This document shows positions 1 to 9,391 of a DNA stretch of 45,918 bases, piece after piece. The position numbers were made by a program, and so were the translations under genes. The notes below the pieces were generated by a model, which did not search any database, was not told the DNA's origin, and saw only the letters and a list, made by a program, of their open reading frames with translations. Numbering within the stretch: the stretch's first letter is position 1; every line of letters starts with the position of its first letter. The stretch comes from Prosthecobacter sp. Its GTDB lineage: Bacteria > Verrucomicrobiota > Verrucomicrobiia > Verrucomicrobiales > Verrucomicrobiaceae. The stretch is taken from assembly GCA_030833205.1 (NCBI GenBank), contig JAURHS010000011.1, forward strand, positions 1 to 45,918, written 5' to 3'.

Positions 1-150
1 GATGAGTTTCTGGCCTTGGCAGCCCAGGTCACCCCAGCCCAGATCATCGGCCATGATCCAGATCAGATTGGGGCGCATCGCTGCGGCATCGGCCGCGCGA
101 TTGGCGGAGGGCAGGAGCAGCAGGAGAACGAGCAGGGCAAGCAGTGGCAT
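1..150 (-). CDS. Sulfatase, N-terminal fragment cut by window edge
   Basis: The complement of 148-150 is an ATG that opens a 50-codon frame running off the left edge. The first ~20 residues are a Leu-rich signal peptide ([20 protein letters not shown]). They are followed by [19 protein letters not shown], the standard N-terminal strand of type I sulfatases, in which the two Asp residues bind the active-site calcium. The C-x-P-S-R formylglycine site is not reached, so catalytic competence cannot be judged. It lies 112 bp downstream of another sulfatase on the same strand and may be the last visible gene of the same transcript. The enzyme would be exported and would hydrolyse sulfate esters on a glycan. 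The substrate is unknown. Confidence 0.85.
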   Translation of the reverse strand, partial: MPLLALLVLLLLLPSANRAADAAAMRPNLIWIMADDLGWGDLGCQGQKLI

Positions 151-262
151 GTCGGCTGGTTTAACGCTGGCATCGGCTGCTTTCTACCGCCGATGAGCCT
201 TGAGTTGAGCTTCACGCAGGCCCCTGCGTTGCGCTGTTTCCCTCTCTTGGCTGCGGCCGCGC

Positions 263-2161
263 TCAGTGCTGCACTTCAGAGGTGGTGGAAAAATCAAAGA
301 CATGGGGTTTGCCCTCGTCGTCTTGGATCTCGATTCGCCGGATGGCGATGCCGCTGCTGTTCTGGGGTGGGTTGAGGCGCAGGTGCAGGATGTCGGCGCG
401 TTGGGGCAGGGTCAGCTCCACAACCTGCCAAGCCTCGCCTTGCGGCCAGACAAACTCGCGGGCTTGATGGGGCAGGAAGCTCTCCTTGCTGCTGCGCCAG
501 GTCAGTTGGGCGCGGCCCTTGCCGGCGTCCTTGGCGCGCAGGGTCAGACGCAGTTGCAGGGGGCCTTGCAGATCAAGGCCAGCGCGGGCGTAGAAGCCTG
601 GCTTGGCGGGGGATTCGGGGATGAGTTCAAGGCCGCCATCTCTCAGTTTCAGGCTGGCGCTGCGGGCAATCCATCCCTGCATGGGGTCGCTGGTGGCCAG
701 AGGGGGCTTCGCCGGGATTGGCTTGATGAGCCCGTGTTCAGCGAAGAGGTCCTGATGGTGGCGGGTGAAACCGGACTCCTCCGGCTGCAATCCAGCCGGT
801 TTGAGTTGCGCAGCCCAGGTTTGCAGCGAGGTTTTCAATCGTTGCAGGATCTGCGGCTGGCTGGAGGCCAAATTGGCTCGGGCGTTTTCGCCGCCGGCTT
901 GGCTGACATCAAACAGAAGCGGGGGTTGGCTGCCGAGTTGGATCAGTTTGTAGGGCATCTCCAAGACGGCGGCCTGACCACCCCAACGCCAAAACAGTTG
1001 GCGCTTGGGCCAGGGGCCCTGTCGGCTGATCTGGGGATGCAGGTTGATGCCATCGAGTCTGGGGTCGGCAGGCAGGCCGGCCAGGGCGTTGATGGTCGCG
1101 GCCACATCCAGATTGATGACGGGTTCATCAATGACCTTGCCTGCGGGCCAGTGGCCGGGCCATGCGCCCAGGAAGGGCACGCGAATGCCGCCTTCCGAGA
1201 GCATGCCCTTCTGCCCCTTCATGGGTTCGTTGAGCGAGCCATTCCAGGATTTGCCCAAGGGCGCGCCGTTGTCTCCAATGAAGAAAATCAGGGTGTCCTG
1301 CTCCTGGCCCATGGACTTGAGGGCAGCGCGCAAGCGTCCGAGTCCCTCGTCCATGCAGGCCATCATGGCCAGGGCCTGACGGCGCGGCAGTGGCAACTGG
1401 GACGGAGTGCGGTCAAACCAGGGCTGTGGCGATTCCAAGGGCACATGGGGTGCGTACCAGGCGAGGTACAGCAGCCAGGGTTGCTCAGGCTTGGCCGCGC
1501 GGCGTTTGAGGAAGCCAAGGGCGGCCTCGGTCTGCACCTCGACTCGGAAGCGTGGGTCATGGATGAGTTGCGGGGGATGGGGCAGTGGCTGGCCGGCGAG
1601 ATCGTGCGAGGCATGATAGGATTTGAGCTCACCGCGGAAATACTCATCAAAGCCCTGATGCTGCGGCAGGTGGGTGGGCAGCAGTCGCGTGGCCTTGGGG
1701 CCGCCCTCGCCACCGATGTCGAGATGGCTTTTGCCGACAAAGCCACTGAGATAGCCTGCGGGTTTGAGGCGCTCGGCCAGGGTGATTTCAGCCAGGGGCA
1801 GGGGGCCGCGGCGGTTGTCCTCCAAACCGAAGCGCTGCGGATAGCGGCCGGTCATCACGCCGGCTCGTGAGGGCATGCATTGGGGGGCGCAGACCAGACC
1901 GCGGGAAAAGCGCAACCCGTCTCGGGCCAGTTGGTCGAGATGCGGTGTGTGCAGATGTGGGTCCCCGCCTTGAATGCCCAGATCGGCCCAGCCATGGTCA
2001 TCGCTGTAGAGCAGGAGTAGGTTGGGCTTGCGTGCCAACTCGGGACCTGAGGATTGCCCCGAGGCAGCAGTCCCGCTGAGGGCAAGCAGCGCAGGCAAAA
2101 GGCAGTAAGACAGGAGGCGGCAACAAGGCATGGGCCTGCTAACGCCGGGAAGGCTCCTCAT
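263..2161 (-). CDS. Secreted Cys-type sulfatase with C-terminal beta-sandwich-like extension
   Basis: This is a type I (formylglycine-dependent) sulfatase of 632 residues. After a signal peptide ending near residue 33, NLLLLYSDDHGWADLG supplies the metal-binding Asp pair (D54, D55). CMPSR at residues 95-99 is the C-x-P-S-R active site, whose Cys is oxidised to formylglycine by FGE or anSME; neither is in the window. FFIGDNGAPLGKSWNGS gives the downstream Asp-Asn metal ligands. Residues ~500-632 exceed a plain sulfatase and look like a beta-rich domain (alternating hydrophobic strands such as LQLRLTLRAKD), perhaps glycan-binding. The first ATG lies 3 bp after the upstream stop. A second ATG at 2131 gives a more compact signal peptide and is equally possible. 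It probably acts in the periplasm or outside the cell on a sulfated polysaccharide together with the beta-helix protein upstream. Confidence 0.93.
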   Translation of the reverse strand: MRSLPGVSRPMPCCRLLSYCLLPALLALSGTAASGQSSGPELARKPNLLLLYSDDHGWADLGIQGGDPHLHTPHLDQLARDGLRFSRGLVCAPQCMPSRAGVMTGRYPQRFGLEDNRRGPLPLAEITLAERLKPAGYLSGFVGKSHLDIGGEGGPKATRLLPTHLPQHQGFDEYFRGELKSYHASHDLAGQPLPHPPQLIHDPRFRVEVQTEAALGFLKRRAAKPEQPWLLYLAWYAPHVPLESPQPWFDRTPSQLPLPRRQALAMMACMDEGLGRLRAALKSMGQEQDTLIFFIGDNGAPLGKSWNGSLNEPMKGQKGMLSEGGIRVPFLGAWPGHWPAGKVIDEPVINLDVAATINALAGLPADPRLDGINLHPQISRQGPWPKRQLFWRWGGQAAVLEMPYKLIQLGSQPPLLFDVSQAGGENARANLASSQPQILQRLKTSLQTWAAQLKPAGLQPEESGFTRHHQDLFAEHGLIKPIPAKPPLATSDPMQGWIARSASLKLRDGGLELIPESPAKPGFYARAGLDLQGPLQLRLTLRAKDAGKGRAQLTWRSSKESFLPHQAREFVWPQGEAWQVVELTLPQRADILHLRLNPPQNSSGIAIRRIEIQDDEGKPHVFDFSTTSEVQH

Positions 2162-2164
2162 CCA

Positions 2165-3424
2165 TCAGGGAGTTGCGGCCACGGCGCCAGCGCTGTTGCC
2201 GCTGCGCGGGCGGTCAAAAAAATCCCTCGGCAACCGATGGGCGGGATCCGCCTTGTCCAAGGGGGCATCCGAACTGGGGGCGCAATCATGATTGACGCCC
2301 TCCCAATCGGCCTTGATGAAATCCTGCAGGCCGCGACCGAGGCTGCATCCTTCCTTGGGGCCATGGCCGAACACCACATTGCCACTGATGCGCACGCCCT
2401 TGGCGCCGTTGGCAAAGTGCAGGGCATTCTGCTCGGCGGAATAGAGGATGTTGTTGGCCAGCAACATGCCCTCGCGCGCGTTCCAGGAACCTCCGCTCAA
2501 GGCATGGCCGCGGTTGATGATGGTGTTGTGAATGAGCTGCAGGTTGAGGGTTTTGCCCTGATGATCCGTGCTGGTAAAGCCACTGCCTTTGGCGCTGATG
2601 AGGATGTTGTTGCGCACGATGGCCTCGCCCTGCACCTGCATGCAGTGATCCCCGCTGCGTCGGCAGAGGTTGCGCTCAATGAGGTTCACGGGCCTGCCAT
2701 TGGTGCCGTAAACGGTGATGCAGGGGTACTGGGTGTCGTGCACATCGTTCTCCGCGATCAGGTTGCCCCAGGAGCCCTGCTTGACTTCAATGCCATCGCC
2801 CTGATCGCCCTGGCAGTCGTGGATGTGGTTGAGGGCGATGATGCTCTCTGACATGACATGCTGGGCGTTGTTGGCGCCCAGATACATGCCCTCGCCGTGG
2901 CCGCCGCCGTGATGAATGTGATTGCGGGTCAGATGCAGGTGGTGGGTGTCGGCGCTGTTGGCACTCAGGCAGACCGATCCGGTGTGATGAATGTGGCAGC
3001 GGTCCACCCAGACTTCATGGCAATGATGCAGGCGCAGGCCATGGCTGCCGCCGGTGATTTCAAGCCCGCGCAGGATCAGGTGATGCACCTCGGTGGCCTG
3101 CCCAACATTGAGCACATTTTGTTTGTCGTCAGGGCGGGTGATGATGACTTGGGCACCGGGCGCAGCCACGATGGCAATCGGGGCCTGCTCGCTGCCGCTG
3201 ACCTGCAGGTCCCAGAAGCTCGGCACGCTGTAGGTGCCGGCGGCCAACTCGAGTTGGTCGCCGGGTTGCAGCGCGGCGACGGCCTTCACCAGGGCGGCTC
3301 CATCGCCGCTGCCCAGCGCAATCACGCGTTTGGGGGTGATGTTGCCCCAGGCTGGATCGTAATTGGCGGCCGACAGGGCGGTGCTGATCAGGGCGAGGGT
3401 GGCAAGGGCAAGGTGGCGCAACAT
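2165..3424 (-). CDS. Secreted right-handed beta-helix protein, polysaccharide-lyase-like
   Basis: This protein has 419 residues. Residues 1-19 form a signal peptide. They are followed by a GDGAALVKAVAALQPGDQLELAAGTY segment, typical of the start of parallel beta-helix lyases and related carbohydrate-active proteins. The body repeats short strand-turn units rich in His and Asn (for example HHLHLTRNHIHHGGGHG and NHIHDCQGDQGDGIEV), as expected of right-handed beta-helix coils. The end, LPRDFFDRPRSGNSAGA, resembles the 'DFFGRPR' closing strand common in this superfamily. The stop lies 3 bp before the sulfatase ATG, so the two are very likely co-translated. Lyase activity is an inference: I see no family-specific catalytic triad that would fix the substrate. 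A non-catalytic glycan-binding helix is the alternative. Confidence 0.85.
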   Translation of the reverse strand: MLRHLALATLALISTALSAANYDPAWGNITPKRVIALGSGDGAALVKAVAALQPGDQLELAAGTYSVPSFWDLQVSGSEQAPIAIVAAPGAQVIITRPDDKQNVLNVGQATEVHHLILRGLEITGGSHGLRLHHCHEVWVDRCHIHHTGSVCLSANSADTHHLHLTRNHIHHGGGHGEGMYLGANNAQHVMSESIIALNHIHDCQGDQGDGIEVKQGSWGNLIAENDVHDTQYPCITVYGTNGRPVNLIERNLCRRSGDHCMQVQGEAIVRNNILISAKGSGFTSTDHQGKTLNLQLIHNTIINRGHALSGGSWNAREGMLLANNILYSAEQNALHFANGAKGVRISGNVVFGHGPKEGCSLGRGLQDFIKADWEGVNHDCAPSSDAPLDKADPAHRLPRDFFDRPRSGNSAGAVAATP

Positions 3425-3498
3425 CGTGGTGGAAGCGGTTGCTGGTTTACGCGCCAGGCTGAGGCCTTCACGCAGAGAAAATGCAGCCTGCCCGCTGC

Positions 3499-4950
3499 CT
3501 AGGCCACGATGTCCTTGAGGACATGGCCATGGACATCGGTGAGGCGGCGCTCAATGCCGTTGTTGTAGAAGCTCAGGCGCTCGTGATTGAGCCCCAGCAG
3601 GTGCAGCAGGGTGGCGTGCAGATCGTAGATGGTGCTGACCTTCTCGACGGCCTGATAGCCGAACTCGTCGGTGGCGCCATGGCTGGTGGCTGGCTTGACG
3701 CCGGCGCCCATCAGCCAAACGGTGAAGCCCTTGGGATTGTGGTCGCGGCCATTGGCGCCTTTCTGGAAGGTGGGCATGCGGCCGAACTCGGTGACAAAGG
3801 CCACCAGGGTGTCGCGCAACATCCCGCGGGCCTTGAGGTCGCGCAGCAGAGCGGCGCAGGGTTGGTCGAGGATGGGCGCGTGGACGGCGTACTGCTGATG
3901 AATGGTCTTGTGGCCGTCCCAATTGCCAACGCCCTCGCCCATGGCGTAGGAGCCGTTGAAGAGTTGCACAAAGCGCACGCCCTGCTCAAGCAGGCGGCGG
4001 GCCATCAGGCAGTTTTTGGCAAAGCCGGCCTTGTTGCTGTTGCTGTCCTCGGTGCCGTAAAGCGTGCGGGTGGCCGCGGATTCACCGCGCAGGTCGCTGA
4101 TCTCAGCGGCAGCCAGTTGCATGCGCGCGGCCAGTTCGTAGGCGGAGATGCGTGCGGCCAGATCGCTGTCACCGGGATTGCGCTCGAGGTGGGCGTCGTT
4201 GAGGCGGCGCAGCAGGTCGCGTGTGGCCTGCTCGGCGGCGGGGCTGAATTGCGCGGGTGTGGCGAGATTGGGGATGGGTTTTTGGGCGTTGAAGGCCGTG
4301 CCTTGAAAGGCGGCGGGCAGGAAGGCACTGCTCCAGTGCCTCGGGCCGATCTGCGGCACTCCACGGGGATCGGGGATGGCCACAAAGGCCGGGAGATTTT
4401 GATTCTCGCTGCCCAAGGCGTAGGAGACCCAGGCCCCACAACTTGGAAAGCCATCGAGGATGAAGCCGGTGCCCATTTGGTTCTCCGCTGGACCGTGCGT
4501 GTTGGACTTGGCCGTCATCGAGTGGATGAAGCACATGTCATCGGCAAGCTCGGCGAGGTTGGGCAGCAGGTCAGAGATCATCTTGCCGCTCTGGCCGCGG
4601 GGTTTGAAATCGCGGATGGGCTTGATGAGGTTGCCTTGCTCGCCTTGGAAGGTGATCAGATTGCCCGCCCCTGGCATGGGCTGATTGTGGCGCTTGAACA
4701 ACTCCGGCTTGTAGTCCCAGGTGTCCACATGGCTTAAGGCGCCGCTGCAAAAAATCATGAGCACCTGCTTGGCGCGGGGCGCGAAATGCGCGGGGCGCGG
4801 GGCGTAGGGGCGGGCGGGATCAATCTGCGGGCGCAGGGGGGCTTCGTTGGCCAACAGGCCATCGTCGCGCAGCAGGGAGGCCAGTGCCAGGCTGCTGAGG
4901 CCTGACACACTTTGGCCGAGAAATTGCCGACGATGCAGAAGGTGGTTCAT
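3499..4950 (-). CDS. DUF1501 family protein with Tat-type signal
   Basis: This 483-residue protein belongs to the DUF1501 family, which is abundant in Planctomycetes and Verrucomicrobia and has a sulfatase/alkaline-phosphatase-like fold. The N-terminus [24 protein letters not shown] is a twin-arginine signal. Family landmarks visible are [20 protein letters not shown] near residue 65, the [20 protein letters not shown] region, the [11 protein letters not shown] segment, and [14 protein letters not shown] followed by [15 protein letters not shown], which contains the conserved Asp-His pair. It starts 7 bp after the PSD1 cytochrome gene stop. The PSD1-DUF1501 pairing is a recurrent PVC module whose biochemical function is not established. 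Export as a folded, possibly metal-containing protein is inferred from the Tat signal. Confidence 0.93.
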   Translation of the reverse strand: MNHLLHRRQFLGQSVSGLSSLALASLLRDDGLLANEAPLRPQIDPARPYAPRPAHFAPRAKQVLMIFCSGALSHVDTWDYKPELFKRHNQPMPGAGNLITFQGEQGNLIKPIRDFKPRGQSGKMISDLLPNLAELADDMCFIHSMTAKSNTHGPAENQMGTGFILDGFPSCGAWVSYALGSENQNLPAFVAIPDPRGVPQIGPRHWSSAFLPAAFQGTAFNAQKPIPNLATPAQFSPAAEQATRDLLRRLNDAHLERNPGDSDLAARISAYELAARMQLAAAEISDLRGESAATRTLYGTEDSNSNKAGFAKNCLMARRLLEQGVRFVQLFNGSYAMGEGVGNWDGHKTIHQQYAVHAPILDQPCAALLRDLKARGMLRDTLVAFVTEFGRMPTFQKGANGRDHNPKGFTVWLMGAGVKPATSHGATDEFGYQAVEKVSTIYDLHATLLHLLGLNHERLSFYNNGIERRLTDVHGHVLKDIVA

Positions 4951-4957
4951 GAAGAGG

Positions 4958-7519
4958 TCAGTCCAGGCGAATGAATTCGTTGCTGTTGTAAAGCGCGCGG
5001 GTCAGCAGCGGCAGGCCGTGTGCCGCAAGCAGGGGCTCGCAGGCCGCCATTTCATCAGCGCGCGCTGCGCGTTGATAAAGCAGCGCAAAGGCGCGCTGAA
5101 TCTGGGCCTTGGGGGCCTTGCCCACTTCCGTCTCAATGCGCTTGGCCAGGGCCGCGGCTTGATCCAGCGCGAAGCGGCTGTTGAGCAGGTTGAGAGCCTG
5201 CAGCGGTGTGGTTGAGGAGGTGCGCTTGGGTTGGGGTTGGCCGGCATCGGGGCAGTCAAAGGCGCCGAAGAAATCGTCGAGCATCGTGCGCGGTTTGCTT
5301 TGGTAAACCATGCGGCGGTACTCGGCGGGACCGTATTGCGCCTTGGTCACATAGACCTTCACATAGTTTTCGTTGGGTTCGAAGAGATCAAACCCCGGGC
5401 CGCCCATCTTCAGGTCGAGCAGGCCACTGCTGGAGAGCATGCTGTCGCGAAGGGCCTCGGCTTCGAGGCGGCGCGGCGGGAAGCGCCAAAGCAGGCGGCT
5501 TTGCGAATCGCGGGTGGCGGCCTCAGCCTTCCATTGGCTGCCTTGGGCAAAGGCGCGTGAGTTGAGGATGAGACGGTGAATGTGCTTCAGGCTCCAGCCG
5601 TTTTGCATCAACTCCGAGGCCAAAAAGTCGAGCAGTTGGGGGTGGCTGGGTCTTCCGCCGTTGAAGCCAAAATCACTGGGGGTGTCCACCAGGCCGCAGC
5701 CGAAGTAATGATGCCAAAGCCGATTGACGATGACGCGCGCCGTCAGCGGGTTGTCGCTGCTGACAATCCAATCCGCCAGGGCAAGGCGGCGTTGTTGCTC
5801 GCTGCTGTTGGCCGCAAGGGTCATGGGCCTGCCGATGCGGCTCAGGGCGCTGGGCGCGACTTCCTCACGCGGTTGGGTGGGGTCGCCGCGATGATTGCGC
5901 CTGGTGGGGCCAGGGGTTTGAAAGGTGCCGGCATAGACCTGCGGGCCTTCGATGCTGGTCTTGCTGCGACCAGCCTCGCTGGCCACCTGTTTCCATTGCT
6001 TCCGGTCGGCGGAGACTTCAACGCGGTAGCCGGTGACCAGGCGGTCCTTGAAGCGTTGGCCGCCGCTGCCGCTGCGGTCGCGGCTGAAGATCACCCGCAC
6101 CAACTCCTGGGGTTGGGTGAATTCCATCTCGATCCAGCCGCGCCCTGGCTCCTTGCTGATCCAACTGCGGTCGTTGCCGTAGCGTCCGTCGTTGATGAAT
6201 TCCATGCGGTGCTTGCTGTGCCTGCCGTCCTCAAAGGTTCCCGAGACCTTGACCCGCGCTTGGCGGGCCACATTGGCGCCGCCCTTGTTGTAAACCTCAA
6301 GCTCATCAATGCAGGGCTGGCTGCCGCTGCTTGCGGTGATGGTGAAGCGCAAAAAGCGCGCCAACTGCGGCACGAAGTTCTCCTCATTGGGGCCGGGGCC
6401 GATGGCAGGGCGCAGGCTGGGTTGGGCGAGGGGAGGTGCAGCCTTGTCGGCAAGTTTTTCGCGCCAGAGTCGCTCGCCGTGTTGCACGCCCTGAAAGGCG
6501 GCCAGCACGCCGTAGTAGTCCGTGGTGGGAATGGGGTCGAACTTATGATCGTGGCAGCGCGCGCAATTGAGGGTCACCCCCAGGAAGGTGGCGGCGGTGG
6601 TGCTGACCATGTCATGGAGTTCATCGGCGCGTTGGTTGGCGGTGAGCACTGGGTCCTTGGAGCCAACGCGGTCCTTGGCGCCGCCGACCAAAAAACCCGT
6701 GGCGGCATCGGCGCCCAGAGCATCGCCGGCGAGCTGCTCGCGCACAAAGCGGTTGTAGGGCTTGTCGGCGTTGAAGGCCTCGATGACATAATCGCGGTAG
6801 GGCCAGGCATTGGCGCGGGCGCGGTTCATTTCAAAGCCATCGCTCTCGGCGAAGCGGACCACATCCAGCCAATGCCTCGCCCATTTCTCACCAAAGCGCG
6901 GCGAGGCCAAAAGCTCATCAATGACCCGGGCCTTTTGCGCCACGGTGAAGTCGGCGACCTGCTCCGGGCTTGGGGGCAGGCCGGTGATGCTGAAGTGCAG
7001 CCTGCGCAGCAAGGTGCGCGAATCGGTTGGTGGGTTCATTTGCAGGCCTGCGCTGTTGAGCTCGCGCTGCAGAAAATCGTCAATGCTGCGGCCCTGCGCC
7101 GGGCGCTGGATGGGTTTCCAGGCCCAATGCTGGAGGCGGGGGTCGCTGGCCAAGGCGCGATCCTGCGCGTTCTCCGGCCATGAGGCACCGGCATCAATCC
7201 ATGCCGCCATGGCCTTGACCTGTGCGGGGCTGAGGCGTTCGCCTTTGGGCGGCATGCGCAGATCGGGGTCGCTGGAGGTGATGCGGGCCAGTAGCGCGCT
7301 CTTGGCGCTTTGACCGGGTACAATCACCGGGCCTTCGCTGCCGCCTTTGAAGGCGAAGGATTTCGCGTCGAGGCGCAGGTCACCGCGTTGCTTGTCCGGA
7401 CCATGGCAGGACACACAACGCTGGTTGAAGGTGGCGCGCACTTCGCGTTCAAAGTCAAGCGCCTGCAGGGGCAGGTGGCTCAGGGCAAGGGCAATGAAGC
7501 AGGGGTTGGGGATCTTCAT
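4958..7519 (-). CDS. PSD1-type planctomycete cytochrome protein (PSCyt1-DUF1549-DUF1553) with discoidin-like insert
   Basis: Starting at the ATG at 7519 gives 853 residues with an immediate signal peptide. An upstream in-frame start at 7552 adds 11 non-hydrophobic residues and is less likely. Domains in order are: PSCyt1 with haem motif CVSCH at residues 35-39 and a MPPKG motif that can supply the Met ligand; DUF1549/PSCyt2 (~150-330, [18 protein letters not shown]); and a second conserved [13 protein letters not shown] motif. These are followed by a ~160-residue insert that resembles an F5/8-type C (discoidin) domain ([12 protein letters not shown] ... [20 protein letters not shown]). The last domain is DUF1553/PSD1 ([25 protein letters not shown]). 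The protein is probably exported to the periplasm or cell surface. The role may be electron transfer or glycan binding, which I infer only from the domains. Confidence 0.93.
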   Translation of the reverse strand: MKIPNPCFIALALSHLPLQALDFEREVRATFNQRCVSCHGPDKQRGDLRLDAKSFAFKGGSEGPVIVPGQSAKSALLARITSSDPDLRMPPKGERLSPAQVKAMAAWIDAGASWPENAQDRALASDPRLQHWAWKPIQRPAQGRSIDDFLQRELNSAGLQMNPPTDSRTLLRRLHFSITGLPPSPEQVADFTVAQKARVIDELLASPRFGEKWARHWLDVVRFAESDGFEMNRARANAWPYRDYVIEAFNADKPYNRFVREQLAGDALGADAATGFLVGGAKDRVGSKDPVLTANQRADELHDMVSTTAATFLGVTLNCARCHDHKFDPIPTTDYYGVLAAFQGVQHGERLWREKLADKAAPPLAQPSLRPAIGPGPNEENFVPQLARFLRFTITASSGSQPCIDELEVYNKGGANVARQARVKVSGTFEDGRHSKHRMEFINDGRYGNDRSWISKEPGRGWIEMEFTQPQELVRVIFSRDRSGSGGQRFKDRLVTGYRVEVSADRKQWKQVASEAGRSKTSIEGPQVYAGTFQTPGPTRRNHRGDPTQPREEVAPSALSRIGRPMTLAANSSEQQRRLALADWIVSSDNPLTARVIVNRLWHHYFGCGLVDTPSDFGFNGGRPSHPQLLDFLASELMQNGWSLKHIHRLILNSRAFAQGSQWKAEAATRDSQSRLLWRFPPRRLEAEALRDSMLSSSGLLDLKMGGPGFDLFEPNENYVKVYVTKAQYGPAEYRRMVYQSKPRTMLDDFFGAFDCPDAGQPQPKRTSSTTPLQALNLLNSRFALDQAAALAKRIETEVGKAPKAQIQRAFALLYQRAARADEMAACEPLLAAHGLPLLTRALYNSNEFIRLD

Positions 7520-7537
7520 GCGCAGCGGCGATGAGGC

Positions 7538-7583
7538 AAGTGGTCCTACCACTTACGCCTGCCGCAGGTCCGCTATTGCGGAC
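7538..7583 (-). other. Two tandem perfect hairpins between sulfatase and PSD1 genes
   Basis: The short spacer between the PSD1 start and the sulfatase stop holds two perfect inverted repeats. One is AAGTGG-5-CCACTT at 7538-7554. The other is GTCCGC-4-GCGGAC at 7568-7583, which begins 2 bases after the sulfatase stop codon. Neither is followed by a run of U on the minus strand, so they are not typical intrinsic terminators. They could stabilise or process the polycistronic RNA. Confidence 0.5.
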
Positions 7584-7585
7584 AG

Positions 7586-9304
7586 TTAGGGCTGGGGGCC
7601 CGTTTTCCTGGGGGCTGCGCCGCGGTGGATGAATTCCTCGGCGCTCAGGCGTCCGTTGCCATTGGCATCAAAGCTCTTGAGGCGCTGGGGGGCATCGGCC
7701 TTGTCCTGAATGCCGGCGCGGTATTCCTCGAGCGAGAGCTCGCCATTGCCGTCGCTGTCCCACCGTTTGAAAATCAGCGCGCGCTGCGCGGGGTCCATGG
7801 CCTTGGCTTTGCCCTTGGCCTTGGGCATGGTCGCCTTGGCGGGTTGGGCAGGCGGGTTGCGCGCGCCGGGTTGGCCCTGCTTGAGGAGCTTGTCGCGCTC
7901 GGCGCTGGGTGGCAGGGTCTTGGCCCATGCCAGGGCCAGTTGGCTGAGTTGCTGCAAACGCTCGGGCTGCTCGGCCGCCAGATTGCGCGATTCGCCGATG
8001 TCCTCGGCGATGTGGTAAAGCTCGCCGCCGCTGCCGTCGTGATTGACGAAGGCCTTCCAAGGGCCATCGCGCACCGCCAGGGCCGGTGACTGGTAGCCGC
8101 CGTCAATGCCACCAGCGACGCTGAAGAGCCACTCCCAAAACAGCGGAGCCTTGCGCGGCCGCGATTGGCCAAGCCAGATGTCGCTGACATCCTCGCCATC
8201 GAGCTTGAGTCCGGCAGGCAGGTCAACGCCTGTCAGTTTGCAGATGGTCGGCAAAAAATCCACGCCGCCCATCAGGCTTTGGTCATCGCGGCGCCCTGCT
8301 GCAATGTGGCCGGGCCAGCGCACCAGACCAAGGGTGCGGATGCCGCCCTCATAGAGCGAGCGTTTGCGTCCGCGCAGCGGGCCCGTGTTGCCCACGCCGC
8401 CATTGGCGGCGTTGCTGATTCGGTAATCCTCGGCGCCATTGTCGCTGGAGAAAAACACGATGCTGTTGTCGGCAAGTTGCAGCTCTTCAAGGGCGGCGAA
8501 GAGGCGGCCCAATTGCTGGTCCAAGTCGGTGAGCGAGGCGCAGAAGACCTGCATCTGCGCCTTGAGGTCCGGGGCCTGCTCGAGGTATTTGGTCAACCAG
8601 GGGCCAAAGCCCTCGGCCTTGGCGGAGGGTTCGAGGGACTCGTACACGGCCAACTGCTCGGGCGTGGGATTGAGCTTGGCGTGGGGCAGCAGGGTCCAGA
8701 GGTTGAGATAGAAGGGTTGATCCCTGTGGCTGCGCAGGAAGGCAATGGCTTCATCAACCATCAGCGCGGTGGATTTGGCGCGGAAGTAAGGCTCCCTGGC
8801 TTCATCGCCCAATTGCGGGCCATTGGCGTTGACGGTCTTGCTGACCTCAAAGCCATAGGCGGCGGGCTCGGGCGCGCCATCCCCATGACCGAGGTGCCAC
8901 TTGCCAAAATGCGCCGTGGCGTATCCCGCACCCTTGAGAAGACTGGCCACATTGGGGTGTCTGGGGTCCATCCAATCGGGCATGTGCCGCGCGCTGTTTT
9001 GCGCATGGGTGCTGAAGTGGCCGTGGATTTCATGGCGGGCTGGAGACAGGCCGGTCATGAAGGCGGCGCGGCTTGGTGAGCAGACACTGCCGCCCACATA
9101 GAACTGGCGGATCCAGGTGCTTTGGGCGGCGAATCGGTCCAGGTGCGGTGTCTTGACCAAGGGATGGCCGGCGAAGTGCGCATCGTTCCAGCCCTGATCA
9201 TCGGTGAGAATGAAGATCACATTGGGGCGCTTGGCTGCGGTGGCTGGAGTTCCGCCGCAGAGGCAACTCAAAACCAGCGCAAGGATTGGGGAGGGCAGTT
9301 TCAT
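7586..9304 (-). CDS. Secreted Cys-type sulfatase with two C-terminal EF-hands
   Basis: The ATG at 9304 gives 572 residues with a signal peptide ending around residue 24 (CLCGGTPATAA). A longer frame from 9376 would bury the signal behind 24 residues. RPNVIFILTDDQGWND holds the Asp metal pair (D35, D36). CSPSR at 75-79 is the formylglycine site, and IVFFSSDNGAED carries the distal Asp-Asn ligands. After a Lys/Pro/Ala-rich linker, the last ~60 residues contain two canonical EF-hand loops, DSDGNGELSLEE and DANGNGRLSAEE. EF-hands fused to sulfatases are seen in PVC bacteria and may give calcium-dependent stability or attachment. The gene sits between the LPS-type methyltransferase (87 bp upstream) and the PSD1 gene (66 bp downstream), in the same orientation. 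Confidence 0.94.
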   Translation of the reverse strand: MKLPSPILALVLSCLCGGTPATAAKRPNVIFILTDDQGWNDAHFAGHPLVKTPHLDRFAAQSTWIRQFYVGGSVCSPSRAAFMTGLSPARHEIHGHFSTHAQNSARHMPDWMDPRHPNVASLLKGAGYATAHFGKWHLGHGDGAPEPAAYGFEVSKTVNANGPQLGDEAREPYFRAKSTALMVDEAIAFLRSHRDQPFYLNLWTLLPHAKLNPTPEQLAVYESLEPSAKAEGFGPWLTKYLEQAPDLKAQMQVFCASLTDLDQQLGRLFAALEELQLADNSIVFFSSDNGAEDYRISNAANGGVGNTGPLRGRKRSLYEGGIRTLGLVRWPGHIAAGRRDDQSLMGGVDFLPTICKLTGVDLPAGLKLDGEDVSDIWLGQSRPRKAPLFWEWLFSVAGGIDGGYQSPALAVRDGPWKAFVNHDGSGGELYHIAEDIGESRNLAAEQPERLQQLSQLALAWAKTLPPSAERDKLLKQGQPGARNPPAQPAKATMPKAKGKAKAMDPAQRALIFKRWDSDGNGELSLEEYRAGIQDKADAPQRLKSFDANGNGRLSAEEFIHRGAAPRKTGPQP

Positions 9305-9391
9305 TGACGAGGCAGGAGACCGCAGTTGCGGCATCGTCCCAACGCTGCGCGGCCCCAAATCTCTCGGCTTTTTCAACGGCGACGCCCTGCC

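Noticed and set aside
214-229. Inverted repeat ACGCAGG-CC-CCTGCGT between two sulfatase genes
   Set aside because: The two-base centre makes it a short palindrome without a T-run or a clear promoter context, so there is too little to call a regulatory site.
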